Of a stretch of DNA of 63,432 nt, positions 42,587 to 53,504 are shown piece by piece. The position numbers and the translations under genes were made by a program. The notes under the pieces are model-generated. The model made no database searches. It worked only from the letters and a program-made list of their open reading frames with translations, and was not told the DNA's origin. The DNA comes from Actinomadura kijaniata NBRC 14229 (GTDB lineage: Bacteria; Actinomycetota; Actinomycetes; Streptosporangiales; Streptosporangiaceae), in assembly GCF_001552175.1 (NCBI RefSeq), contig NZ_BCQR01000003.1, forward strand, positions 1 to 63,432, read 5' to 3'. Numbering within the stretch: the first letter of the stretch is position 1; each line of letters begins with the position of its first letter.

Positions 42587-44686
42587 ATGACGAACTCTGA
42601 CGGGCTGCCGGCCGAGCCGACCCCCTTCATCGGTCGGCGGCGCGAGCTGGCGGCGGTCCGCCGTGCGATGGACCGGTCCAGGCTGGTCACGCTGTGCGGT
42701 CCGGGCGGGGTCGGCAAGACGCGGCTGGCGCTGCGCACGGCGGCGACGGCCGGCGACGGTTTCCCCGACGGGATCCTGTTCGTGGAGCTCTCGGCACTGC
42801 GCGAGCCGGACCTGCTGACCCGCACCGTGGCGACGGCGCTGCGGTTGCCCGACACCGCCACCGGAGACCCGCTGGAGCGGCTGGCGGCGCACCTGGCCGA
42901 CAAGCGGATGCTGCTGGTGCTGGACGCCTGCGAGCACCTCATCGACGCCTGCGCGCGGCTGGCCGAGACGCTGGTGCGGGCCGCGCCGGGGGTGCGGATC
43001 CTGGCGACCAGCCGGGAGCTGCTGGACGTGGTCGGCGAGCACCACATCACGGTCGAGCCGATGCCGGTCCCGGCGCCGGGCGACCCGTTGACGGGCGAGG
43101 AGTACGACGCGGTGGCGCTGTTCACCGAGCGGGCCGCCGCGTCCGCGCCGGGCTTCGTCCTCACCCCCGGCAACCGGGCCGCGGTGACGCGGCTGTGCCA
43201 CCGCACCGAGGGCCTGCCGCTGGCGATCGAGCTGGCGGCGGTGCGGCTGGCGACGACGCCGGTGGAGCGGCTGGCCGACCGCCTCGACGCGTCGCTGCGG
43301 CTGCGCGGCCACCACCAGAGGGCGGCGGTGGAGTGGAGCCGCGACCTGTGCGACGAGCGGGAGCGGCTGCTGTGGGCGCGGCTGTCGGTGTTCCCCGGCG
43401 ACTTCGGCCCCGACGAGGCCACCGCCGTGTGCTCCGACGGGGACGCCGGGCCGCTGCCCGCCGCCGAGCTGCCCGAGGTGCTGGCGCGGCTGGTGGGGCG
43501 GTCGCTGGTGCGGCGCGACGGCGGCCGCCACCGGATGCTGGACACGCTGCGCGAGTACGGCGCGGAGCTGCTCGCCGAGCACGGCGAGTTCGACCTGCTG
43601 CGCGACCGCCATCTGGAGCACTTCACCGCGCTGGCGCGGCGGGCCGTGGGCGCGGCGATGTCGCCCGCCCAGCTGGACTGGCACCGGCGGCTGCGCGCGG
43701 TGGACGCCGACCTGCGGGTGGCGCTGGAGCGGGCGCTGACCACGCCCGGCCGGGAGCGGGCGGGACGGCGGCTGGCGGTGCTGCTGCGCGGCCACTGGTA
43801 CGCGACCGGCCGCTACGGCGAGGGCCGCGACTGGCACCGGCGGGCGCTGGCGGCCGTTCCCGAGGACACCGGCCCCGAAGAGCGCGCCGAACGCGGCTGG
43901 ACGCTCTACGGGGCGGGCATGTTCGCGGTGTTGCAGGGCGACATGGACGCCGGGGACCCGTGGCTGGCCGAGGCGCTGGAGATCGCCGGGGCGCTCGGCG
44001 ACGCGCGGCTGCGCGCGCACGTGCTGCACGAGCAGGGCCGGTCCCTGTTCCACCGGGGCCGCGTGGCGGAGGCCGAGGCGCTGTTCGGCGAGGCCGACAC
44101 GCTGTACGCGCGCGACGGCCACCCGTCCCCGGACGCGTTGACGGTCTTCGTGGACCTGGCGGCGGCCCGGGCGCTGAGCGGCGACCCGGCGGGCGCCGTG
44201 CGCCGCTGCGAGGGGGCCCTGACCGTGTGCGACGCGACCGGGGAGCGGTGGGCGCGGTCGTTCGCGCTGTGGATGCGCGGCGCGGCGCGCTGGCTGGGCG
44301 GCGACCCGGACGGGGCCGAGGCCGACGTGCGCGGGTGCCTGCGGGAGAAGGTGGAGTTCGACGACCTGGTGGGCGTCGCCATGGCCCTGGACGTGCTGAT
44401 GGTGTGCGCGGCGACGCGCGGGGCGGCCGAGCGCGCCGCCGTGCTGGCCGGGGTCACCGACGGGCTGTGGGAGGCGCTGCGCACGCCGGTGCCGCGCGGC
44501 CCGCACTACGCGGACCTGCGCGCCGGGAGCGTCCGCTCGGCCGTCGGGGCGCTGGACGGGGAGGCCGCGCGGGAGGCGCTGGCGCGGGGCCGGGCGATGC
44601 CGCTGGGCGACGCCGTCGCGTTCGGCCTGTCGGACCGGGAGCGCCCGGCCCCGGAGGGCCCCCCGGAGGACTCCGCGCGGGGCTGA
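42587..44686 (+). CDS. STAND-type AAA/TPR protein without DNA-binding domain, second copy
   Basis: A 699-residue paralogue of the preceding gene. P-loop LCGPGGVGKTRLAL near residue 36, Walker B MLLVLDACEHLIDAC near 110, ILATSRELLDVVGEHH near 138, LLWARLSVFPGDFG near 261 and TPR repeats follow. As in the first copy the protein stops at the point where the LuxR domain should begin (RGRAMPLGDAVAFGLSDRER plus a Pro/Glu tail). The ATG is at 42587, 136 bases after the first copy. The two shortened copies and the full copy share about half of their residues by eye. It probably has a regulatory role through partners. Confidence 0.9.
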   Translation: MTNSDGLPAEPTPFIGRRRELAAVRRAMDRSRLVTLCGPGGVGKTRLALRTAATAGDGFPDGILFVELSALREPDLLTRTVATALRLPDTATGDPLERLAAHLADKRMLLVLDACEHLIDACARLAETLVRAAPGVRILATSRELLDVVGEHHITVEPMPVPAPGDPLTGEEYDAVALFTERAAASAPGFVLTPGNRAAVTRLCHRTEGLPLAIELAAVRLATTPVERLADRLDASLRLRGHHQRAAVEWSRDLCDERERLLWARLSVFPGDFGPDEATAVCSDGDAGPLPAAELPEVLARLVGRSLVRRDGGRHRMLDTLREYGAELLAEHGEFDLLRDRHLEHFTALARRAVGAAMSPAQLDWHRRLRAVDADLRVALERALTTPGRERAGRRLAVLLRGHWYATGRYGEGRDWHRRALAAVPEDTGPEERAERGWTLYGAGMFAVLQGDMDAGDPWLAEALEIAGALGDARLRAHVLHEQGRSLFHRGRVAEAEALFGEADTLYARDGHPSPDALTVFVDLAAARALSGDPAGAVRRCEGALTVCDATGERWARSFALWMRGAARWLGGDPDGAEADVRGCLREKVEFDDLVGVAMALDVLMVCAATRGAAERAAVLAGVTDGLWEALRTPVPRGPHYADLRAGSVRSAVGALDGEAAREALARGRAMPLGDAVAFGLSDRERPAPEGPPEDSARG

Positions 44687-44783
44687 CCACGCCGTTCCCG
44701 CCGGATGGTGCGACAGTAGGAGGAGCAGGTACGAGCAGCGGGCACGACGGGCGGGAACGTCGTGATCAGGGGTGGAGGCGACG

Positions 44784-47063
<2,280 letters not shown>

Positions 47064-47129
47064 CGAGGTCGTCCCCGCGACTCACCCCACCGGGGTGTGA
47101 CCCGCGTCATACGATGGGAGCCGAGAGGG

Positions 47130-47143
47130 AGGTACCCCCGTAC
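47130..47143. repeat. Palindrome GGTAC-CCCC-GTACC upstream of the LuxR gene
   Basis: Perfect 5-base arms lie 16 bases before the GTG start of the LuxR regulator. It may be an operator. Confidence 0.4.
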
Positions 47144-47158
47144 CGAGCGAGGTGACCC

Positions 47159-49525
47159 GTGACGGCGCTGGCCGAGCGCACGCGCGGCGGGAATCTGCCC
47201 GCCGAGGTGACCCGGTTCGTCGGCCGTCGCGCGGAGCTCGCCGAGGCGCGGCGCGTGCTGGCCCGGTCGCGGCTGCTGACGCTGACCGGGGTCGGCGGGG
47301 TCGGCAAGACGCGGCTGGCGGTGCGGCTCGCCGCCGACCTGCACCGGTCGTTCGCCGACGGGGCGTGGCTGGTGGAGCTGTCGGCGCTGCGCGAGCCCCA
47401 GCTGCTGCCGCGCACCGTCGCCGACGCGCTGCACCTGCCCGGCCAGTCCGCCGGTTCGCAGGTGGAACGGCTCGCCGACCACCTGTCGGACAAGGAACTG
47501 CTGCTCGTCCTGGACACCTGCGAGCACCTGATCGAGGACTGCGCCCGCCTCGCCGAGGTGCTGCTGCGCACCGCGCCCCGGCTGCGGATCCTGGCCACCA
47601 GCCGCGAGCCGCTGGACGTGATGGGCGAGCACAACCTCGTCATCCCGCCGCTGCCGGTGCCCTGCCCGGACGGCGGGCCCGTGCCGGACGGCGACGCCGA
47701 CGAGGGCGACGCGGTCACGCTGTTCGCCGACCGCGCCGAGGCGATGGCGGGTTTCGTCCTCACCCCCGAGAACCGCCCGGCCGTGACGCGGCTGTGCCAC
47801 CGCCTGGACGGCATCCCGCTGGCGATCGAGCTGGCGGCGGTGCGGCTGCGCAGCATGTCGGTGGAGCGGCTGCTGGCCCGCGTCGACGACCGGTTCCGGC
47901 TGCTCGGCACCGCCCGCGCCGCGCAGGACCGGCACCGCACGCTGCGCGCGGCGATCGAGTGGAGCCACGAGCTGTGCACGCCCGAGGAGCGGCTGCTGTG
48001 GGCGCGGCTGTCGGTGTTCCCCGGCGACTTCGACCTGGCGGCCGCCGAGGCCGTGTGCGCCGGGCCGGGCCTGGACGCCATGGAGCTGCTGGACGTCCTG
48101 GGCCGCCTGGTGGAGAAGTCGATCGTCCTGTGCGAGCGCGGCGCCGCCGGCAACGGCGGGCCCGCCGACGACCGGTACCGGATGCTCGACACCATCCGCG
48201 AGTACGGCGCCGAACGCCTGGCGGAGCAGCCCGACGCCGTCGACCTGCGCCGCCGCCACCGCGACCACTACCTGGACCTGGCCGAGCAGTCCCGCGCCGC
48301 CGCCCTGTACGGCGACCAGGTGGGCTGGCTGACCCGGCTGCGCGCCGAGAACGCCAACCTGCGGGTCGCGCTGGAGTACTCGCTGTCGGAGCCCGGCGAG
48401 CAGGCCGCCGGGCTGCACCTGACGATGACGCTCCAGCACTACTGGATGTGCCTGGGCCTGTTCGGGGAGGCCCGCCGCTGGCACGAACGGGCCCGCGAGG
48501 CCGCCGTCGTCGCCGCCGAGGGCGGGCCCGGCGCCGGGCCGGAGGCGGCGTGGCCCGAGGCGGCCCGGCTGGACTGCTTCGCCGCGATGATCGCCGTGCA
48601 GCAGGGCGAGGCGGAGCAGGCCCGGACGCTGGTCGCCGCCGCGCTGGACTCCGCCGACCCGGACCTGCGGGCGCACGCCGTCCACGTGCTGGGCCTGATC
48701 GCGCTGTTCGAGGGCGACCTGCCGGGCGCGCAGAAGCGGCTGGAGGAGGCGCGGGCGGCGTTCGACGCGCACGGCTACCGCGATCCCCTCGCGCTGCTGA
48801 CCGGCCCGCACCTGTCCACGGTCCTGCTCCTGCAGAGCAAGGACGACGAGGCCCTCGCCCTCGCCGAGGAGACGGTGCGGCGCGGCCAGGCGACCGGCGA
48901 GCAGTGGAACCACTCGTTCGCCCTGTACGCGCGCGGCGCGGCGCTGTGGTGGCTGAACCGCCACCGGGAGGCGGTCGCCGACCTGCGCGCCTGCCTGAAG
49001 ATCAAGGAGCGGCTCGGCGACCAGCTCGGCATCACCCTGGCCCTGGACCTGCTGACCCCCGACCCGGTGGTGCGCGGCGACCACGAGCAGGCCGCGATGC
49101 TGCTGGGCGCGACCGAGCGCATGTGGCGCGCGCTCGGCGCGTCCCTCCAGTACGGGCCGCACTACATGGAGCGGCGCGCGATGTCGGAGAAGGCGCTGCG
49201 CAAGCGCATGCCCGAGGACCGGTTCCTGGCGGCCAAGCGGCGCGGCACCGAGATGTCGATCGCCGAGGCGATCGCGCTGGCGCGCGGCGCGCCGCCCGCC
49301 CCGATCCCCCGGCACGCCCGCGAACCGCTCAACCTGCGCGAACGCCAGGTCGCCGCGCTGGCCGGGGAGGGCCTGTCCAACCGCGCCATCGCCGACCGCC
49401 TCGGCCTCGGCAAGCGCACCGTGGACGCGCACGTCGCCCACATCCTGACCAAGCTCGGCCTGTCGTCCCGCGCGGAGATCGTCGCCTGGGCGTCGGAGTC
49501 GCCGGACGGCTCCGTCCCGCGCTGA
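47159..49525 (+). CDS. LuxR-family STAND regulator (AAA-TPR-HTH), full length
   Basis: A 788-residue protein. P-loop LTGVGGVGKTRLAV near residue 45, LLLVLDTCEHLIEDC near 118, ILATSREPLDVMGEHN near 147, LLWARLSVFPGDFDL near 280 and TPR repeats to about 690 are followed by a LuxR helix-turn-helix at about 722-775 (LNLRERQVAALAGEGLSNRA and RTVDAHVAHILTKLGLSSRA). It is thus a complete transcription factor. The GTG 47159 follows GAGG. A GGTAC-CCCC-GTACC palindrome is at 47130-47143, just upstream, possibly for self-regulation. Two shortened relatives lie upstream. Confidence 0.93.
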   Translation: MTALAERTRGGNLPAEVTRFVGRRAELAEARRVLARSRLLTLTGVGGVGKTRLAVRLAADLHRSFADGAWLVELSALREPQLLPRTVADALHLPGQSAGSQVERLADHLSDKELLLVLDTCEHLIEDCARLAEVLLRTAPRLRILATSREPLDVMGEHNLVIPPLPVPCPDGGPVPDGDADEGDAVTLFADRAEAMAGFVLTPENRPAVTRLCHRLDGIPLAIELAAVRLRSMSVERLLARVDDRFRLLGTARAAQDRHRTLRAAIEWSHELCTPEERLLWARLSVFPGDFDLAAAEAVCAGPGLDAMELLDVLGRLVEKSIVLCERGAAGNGGPADDRYRMLDTIREYGAERLAEQPDAVDLRRRHRDHYLDLAEQSRAAALYGDQVGWLTRLRAENANLRVALEYSLSEPGEQAAGLHLTMTLQHYWMCLGLFGEARRWHERAREAAVVAAEGGPGAGPEAAWPEAARLDCFAAMIAVQQGEAEQARTLVAAALDSADPDLRAHAVHVLGLIALFEGDLPGAQKRLEEARAAFDAHGYRDPLALLTGPHLSTVLLLQSKDDEALALAEETVRRGQATGEQWNHSFALYARGAALWWLNRHREAVADLRACLKIKERLGDQLGITLALDLLTPDPVVRGDHEQAAMLLGATERMWRALGASLQYGPHYMERRAMSEKALRKRMPEDRFLAAKRRGTEMSIAEAIALARGAPPAPIPRHAREPLNLRERQVAALAGEGLSNRAIADRLGLGKRTVDAHVAHILTKLGLSSRAEIVAWASESPDGSVPR

Positions 49526-49557
49526 ACGGCCCGTGCCGACCGGCCCGTGCTGACCGG

Positions 49558-50322
49558 CTAGCGCGGGGCGAGCTTGCTGCCCGGATAGGGGCTGAGCAGC
49601 GTCTCGCGCCAGGGGCCCTCCAGGAACACGCGGGCGCGCTTGCGCCAGGTCAGCAGCCGGTGGTCGGCGGGCACCCCGTCGTCCATGCCGAGGGCGGCGT
49701 CGCGGGCGCGCTGCACCCGCAGGTGGGAGTCGATGTCGGTGCCCCAGAGCGTGACGGCCTCGGTGTCGCAGAACTGCACCTCGTAGGCGCCGACGAGACG
49801 GTGGCCGTACTCGGCCAGCACCGGGGCGCGCTCCTCCCGTACGGCGGCCAGGTAGTCCAGGGCCGCGCCGGGGCGGACCCGCGCGCTCTCGAACAGGTAC
49901 AGCGGCGCGGCGTAGCCCTCGGCCACCAGACCGGCGAGCGGCGGCGCGCCGGGGGCCGAGCCGAGCGGGCGGGAGAACGCGCCGAAGCGCAGGTCGTCGA
50001 GGTCGGACAGGAACAGGTTGGCCCGCACGTCCTCGTAGATCTGGAGCATCTGCCGCCAGCCGCCGTCCCAGCCGCCGTGGCAGTCCCACAGCGTGACGAC
50101 CTTGAACTGCGGGTGCCCGGTGATGCCCACGGCGTAGAACGCGCCCACCAGGTCGATCTCGCGGGAGCGGACCGACAGGCCGGAGGTGAGCTCGGCGTCC
50201 CCGGCGGCCCGCGCGTCGTCCTCGCGCTTGTAGGCGGTGAGCCGCCGCAGGTACTCCAGCGGGCGCCGCGAGTTCATCGGATGGAACTCGACCTCTTCGA
50301 GCAGATGGATCCCACGGTGCAC
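49558..50322 (-). CDS. NIPSNAP-like double alpha-beta-barrel protein, function unknown
   Basis: A 254-residue protein without signal or membrane segment. Its second half (YLFESARVRPGAALDYLAAV and then LVGAYEVQFCDTEAVTLWGTD) has the pattern of NIPSNAP/EthD dimeric alpha-beta barrels, and the first half (HLLEEVEFHPMNSRRPLEYL and FYAVGITGHPQFKVVTLWDC) looks like a second copy of the same unit. The GTG 50322 is preceded by GGGAGG. A perfect palindrome CCAAGC-AGAT-GCTTGG is 16 bases upstream of the start, like the operator boxes of the catabolic genes. It is downstream of a TetR on the same strand. I do not assign a function. Confidence 0.65.
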   Translation of the reverse strand: MHRGIHLLEEVEFHPMNSRRPLEYLRRLTAYKREDDARAAGDAELTSGLSVRSREIDLVGAFYAVGITGHPQFKVVTLWDCHGGWDGGWRQMLQIYEDVRANLFLSDLDDLRFGAFSRPLGSAPGAPPLAGLVAEGYAAPLYLFESARVRPGAALDYLAAVREERAPVLAEYGHRLVGAYEVQFCDTEAVTLWGTDIDSHLRVQRARDAALGMDDGVPADHRLLTWRKRARVFLEGPWRETLLSPYPGSKLAPR

Positions 50323-50337
50323 GACGCCTCCCGTTAG

Positions 50338-50353
50338 CCAAGCAGATGCTTGG
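50338..50353. promoter_or_regulatory. Perfect palindrome CCAAGC-AGAT-GCTTGG, TetR-type operator
   Basis: Six-base arms (50338-50343 and 50348-50353) lie between the TetR stop (50362) and the start of the NIPSNAP-like gene (50322). The CAAGC/GCTTG half-sites match the AAGC boxes elsewhere in the window. Confidence 0.65.
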
Positions 50354-50361
50354 TCGGGACA

Positions 50362-51075
50362 CTAACGCGCGGTGGCGAGCCTTTCCAGCCACTCCCCCAG
50401 CAGCGCGGACTCGGCGCCGGTCAGCACCGGGGAGGGGTCGGCGGCCAGGGCGGCGCGCAGCGCGACCGCGCGGGCGGCCGTCGCCGGGCCGCCGGGCGCC
50501 CCGTCGGTGCCGTCGCCGCCCTCGTCGGAGGGCAGCGCGATGGCGGTCAGCACCGCCTCACGGGTACGGGCCGAGACCTCCGCGTCCGCCTCCGGGTCCT
50601 TGATCAGGTCCAGGGTGACGCCGACGCTCGCGGCCCCCACCATGCGGGCGGCGGTCCCGACCGGCACCCGCAGCCGTCCGGCGCGCGCCACCGCCTCGAT
50701 CAGGCCGAGCAGGAGGGCGTACGCCTCCCGCGCGGCGGGCGGCGTGTGGCCACTGCCGTACATCAGGGCGTAGAACTCCGGGTTGGTGCGGCCGAACTCC
50801 ACGTGCAGGTCCCAGCCGCGCCGCAGGTCCTCCACGGGGTCGCCGGTGGGCTCCTGCGCGCGCTTGCCGCTCAGGTAGCGCTCGAACCCGTAGGCCGCGA
50901 CCGCGTCGAACAGGCCCCGCTTGTCGCCGAAGTGGTGGTACAGCGTCGGGGCCCCGACCCCGGCGGCCTGGCAGACGGCGCGCGTGGACACCGGCTCTCC
51001 CCCGGCGTCCGCGAGCAGGCGGGCGGCGGCCTGGATGATCCGTTCACGGGTGTCGGCGTCCTTGGCGGCGGTCAC
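50362..51075 (-). CDS. TetR-family transcriptional regulator
   Basis: A repressor of about 237 residues. The helix-turn-helix is TRERIIQAAARLLADAGGEPVSTRAVCQAAGVGAPTLYHHFGDKRGLF. The C-terminal domain has the layout of the TetR_C family with helical ligand pocket, and ends after a Gly/Pro-rich linker. The start is uncertain: GTG 51075 gives a normal N-terminus (VTAAKDADTRERI), while an ATG at 51105 adds ten residues without a ribosome site. The palindrome just downstream controls the next gene and is a candidate target of this protein. Confidence 0.9.
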   Translation of the reverse strand: MTAAKDADTRERIIQAAARLLADAGGEPVSTRAVCQAAGVGAPTLYHHFGDKRGLFDAVAAYGFERYLSGKRAQEPTGDPVEDLRRGWDLHVEFGRTNPEFYALMYGSGHTPPAAREAYALLLGLIEAVARAGRLRVPVGTAARMVGAASVGVTLDLIKDPEADAEVSARTREAVLTAIALPSDEGGDGTDGAPGGPATAARAVALRAALAADPSPVLTGAESALLGEWLERLATAR

Positions 51076-51194
51076 GACATCGATGCTACAGAGGCAGCGG
51101 AACATCCGTTATACGAGGTGACGGCCCCACCCACAGGAACCGGAAAACGTCATCGACGCGACCCGGACGCACGGCAGGGGCACGTACTCGCGCG

Positions 51195-51390
51195 GCGCGG
51201 GTGGCGTTCACCGGCAAGGGTCGGCGGGAGACATCGTTGGTGTGGTCCGGGCGCATACGCGGACGGCGCGGGTGGCGCTCACCGGCAGGGGTCGGACGCA
51301 TCGTCGGCGTGGTCCGGATGACCAGCGCGGGTGGTGTTCAGTGGCAGGGGTTGGTGGGGGGTGTTGTTGGTGTGGTTCGGGTGAGTGGCG
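51195..51390. repeat. Three tandem copies of a 59-71 base unit at the 3' end of the expansin gene
   Basis: Units begin with GCGCGGGTGG at 51195, 51266 and 51325. They share a GTTCA/CTCACCGGCAGGGGTCGG-like part and a TTGGTGTGGTCCGGG-like part. The third copy encodes the end of the expansin protein, and copies 1 and 2 still carry the same CCCTTGCCGGTGA or CCCTGCCGGTGA end in reverse orientation. It looks like repeated duplication of the gene's 3' end. The rest of 51076-51337 contains no gene. Confidence 0.65.
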
Positions 51391-52231
51391 GGGGTGTGTG
51401 CTTGCGTGGCGTGAGGGTCGGGGGTGGTGGGGGCGTCACGGGTGTCGCGGTCGGGATCGGGGACGGTGACGGGCGGGCGCGCGCCGGTCGGGGACGGTCG
51501 TACAGGCGGGTTCGGGTGCGCTGGACGGTGCCGGGGCGCAGCCCGACACCGCGCACCACCGCGCGGTGTCCGTGGCGGTCGGCGACCCGCACGGTGAACG
51601 GGCCGCCCCCGACGCCGGTCCCCACCCAGTGGTTGTCCCCGCCGCGCCGCAGCCCCCGCCATCCGCCGGGCGTCGCGACCTCGACGCGGGTCAGCGGGTT
51701 GCCGTGCCCGGTGACCAGCAGCCCCAGCCACTGCGCCGACGAGCCGGGCTTGACGCGGAACGCCAGCCGCCCGGCCGGGGCCGGGTCGCGCAGCGGGCGC
51801 CAGCGGACGGCGACCACGCCCCTCCCGGCGTCCCCGGCGACCCGGGCAAAGGCGCGTTCACTGAGGCCGACGCGGTCGGTGCCGCAGCCCCGGCAGCGGT
51901 CCACGACCATCGCCCGGACCGCGCCGCGCGGCCCGCGCACCTCCAGGTACGAGCCGCACCACTCCGCCCGGCCGAACGTCGCCGACGCCAGCGAGACGTA
52001 CGCCCCGTCCTCGGGAAGGGGGCCCAGCGAGCACAGCACCTCCGACCACTCCCGGTGGTGGACGGCCGTGCCGCTCCCCGCCGGGCCGGGGTCGCGCCCG
52101 GCCGGGGGGACCGCCGCGCACGCGTCCGCCTGGAGCCGGACCGCCCCGAACGCCAGCGCCGCGATCACCGCCAGCGACAGCAGCGCCCAGAGCCAGTGCC
52201 GTTTCGGTCCGCGTCGTGGCGTCGCGTGCAT
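51338..52231 (-). CDS. Bacterial expansin (EXLX1-like) with CBM63-type domain
   Basis: A 297-residue exported protein. A membrane/signal segment (WLWALLSLAVIAALAFGAV) is near residue 14. The first domain is the double-psi barrel (DGAYVSLASATFGRAEWCG, then AMVVDRCRGCGTDRVGLSERAF), with the Asp in VVDRC at the place of the key expansin acid. The second domain (RVKPGSSAQWLGLLVTGHGN to DNHWVGTGVGGGPFTVRVAD) matches the cellulose-binding domain of BsEXLX1, but of its three stacking aromatics only one Trp is clearly kept. A Pro/Thr-rich tail follows. ATG 52231 has GGGGTGGG upstream. Expansins loosen plant or microbial cell walls without cutting. The 3' end lies in a triplicated repeat. Confidence 0.85.
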   Translation of the reverse strand: MHATPRRGPKRHWLWALLSLAVIAALAFGAVRLQADACAAVPPAGRDPGPAGSGTAVHHREWSEVLCSLGPLPEDGAYVSLASATFGRAEWCGSYLEVRGPRGAVRAMVVDRCRGCGTDRVGLSERAFARVAGDAGRGVVAVRWRPLRDPAPAGRLAFRVKPGSSAQWLGLLVTGHGNPLTRVEVATPGGWRGLRRGGDNHWVGTGVGGGPFTVRVADRHGHRAVVRGVGLRPGTVQRTRTRLYDRPRPARARPSPSPIPTATPVTPPPPPTLTPRKHTPPPLTRTTPTTPPTNPCH

Positions 52232-52328
52232 GGCCCACCCCCGTGCCGGACCGCAACCGGTCCCCACTGGTAATCAGTTCGCCACGGAGAGTGTTACCGC
52301 CTGTCGCCGACCCGGCCGCCACTGTTAG

Positions 52329-52344
52329 ATTCCGAATCCGATTC
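52329..52344. promoter_or_regulatory. Overlapping palindromes upstream of acyl-CoA dehydrogenase
   Basis: ATTC-C-GAAT (52329-52337) and GAATC-C-GATTC (52334-52344) overlap just before the ribosome site GGGGAGG of the gene at 52365. They form a likely repressor site, different from the AAGC boxes. Confidence 0.5.
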
Positions 52345-52364
52345 TGATATGGGGAGGTCTTGCG

Positions 52365-53504
52365 ATGGGTCCCTGGAACACCCCCGAGCGCACGGCGCTG
52401 CGCGAGCTGGTCCGCGAGTTCACGGCCAAGGAGGTCGTGCCGTTCCTGCCGGACTGGGAGCGGGCCGGGGAGCTCCCCCGCGACCTGCACCGCAGGGCCG
52501 CCGCGGCCGGGCTGCTGGGGGCGGGGTTCCCCGAGGAGGCGGGCGGTTCGGGCGGCGACCCGCTGGACGCGCTGATCGTCGCGGAGGAGCTGATCGGCGC
52601 GGGCGGCTCCGGCGGGGTGGTGGCGTCGCTGTTCACCCACGGCATCGCGCTGCCGCACATCATCGCCTCCGGCGACGCCGCGCTGATCGACCGGTTCGCA
52701 CGGCCCACGCTGGCCGGGGAGATGATCGGCGCGCTGGGGATCACCGAGCCCGACACCGGGTCGGACGTGGCGGGCATCCGCACCACCGCCGTCCGCGACG
52801 GCGACCACTACGTCGTCAACGGCTCCAAGCTGTTCATCACCTCCGGCGTGCGGGCCGACTTCGTGACCACGGCGGTGCGCACCGGCGGGCCCGGCGTCGG
52901 CGGCATCTCGCTGCTGGTCGTCGAGAGGGGCACGCCCGGCTTCACGGTGTCGCGCGCGCTCGACAAGATGGGCTGGCTGTGCTCCGACACCGCCGAGCTG
53001 TCGTTCACCGACGCGCGCGTCCCGGTGGCGAACCTGGTCGGCGCGGAGGACTCCGGTTTCCTCCAGATCGTGCAGCACTTCGTCACCGAACGCCTGTCGC
53101 TGGCCGTGCAGGCGTACGCGACCGCCCAGCGCTGCCTGGACCTGACGCTGGAGTGGGTGCGGACGCGCGAGACGTTCGGCCGCCCCCTGTCGTCGCGGCA
53201 GCTGGTCCGGCACAAGATCGCCGAGATGGCCCGGCGGGTGGACGTCGCCCGCGCCTACACCCGCCACGTCGCCGAGCGGTACGTGGCGGGCGAGGACGTG
53301 CTGACCGAGACGGCGTTCGCCAAGAACACCGCGGTGCGGTGCGTGGAGCACGTCGTGCACGAGGCGGTGCAGCTGCACGGCGGCATGGGCTACATGCGCG
53401 AGTCGGAGGTGGAACGCCACTACCGGGACGCGCGCATCCTCGGCATCGGCGGCGGCACCAACGAGATCATGAACGAGATCGTCGCTAAGCGCCTCTGCCT
53501 GTGA
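52365..53504 (+). CDS. Acyl-CoA dehydrogenase
   Basis: A 379-residue FAD enzyme of normal length. The flavin-contact motif ALGITEPDTGSDVAGIRTTA is near residue 125, FITSGVRADFV near 152, then ERLSLAVQAYATAQRCLDLTLEWVRTRETFGRPL near 240 and the closing QLHGGMGYMRESEVERHYRDARILGIGGGTNEIMNEI near 335. The ATG follows GGGGAGG by 7 bases, and overlapping palindromes lie upstream. It is convergent with the P-type ATPase gene and the ends overlap by 20 bases. It likely serves the same beta-oxidation as the other enzymes in this window; the acyl group is unknown. Confidence 0.93.
   Translation: MGPWNTPERTALRELVREFTAKEVVPFLPDWERAGELPRDLHRRAAAAGLLGAGFPEEAGGSGGDPLDALIVAEELIGAGGSGGVVASLFTHGIALPHIIASGDAALIDRFARPTLAGEMIGALGITEPDTGSDVAGIRTTAVRDGDHYVVNGSKLFITSGVRADFVTTAVRTGGPGVGGISLLVVERGTPGFTVSRALDKMGWLCSDTAELSFTDARVPVANLVGAEDSGFLQIVQHFVTERLSLAVQAYATAQRCLDLTLEWVRTRETFGRPLSSRQLVRHKIAEMARRVDVARAYTRHVAERYVAGEDVLTETAFAKNTAVRCVEHVVHEAVQLHGGMGYMRESEVERHYRDARILGIGGGTNEIMNEIVAKRLCL

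Noticed and set aside
51086..51301. A 71-codon minus-strand open frame next to the expansin gene
   Set aside because: It lies in the triplicated repeat and reads duplicated expansin 3' sequence in part; no start signal or codon bias supports a gene.
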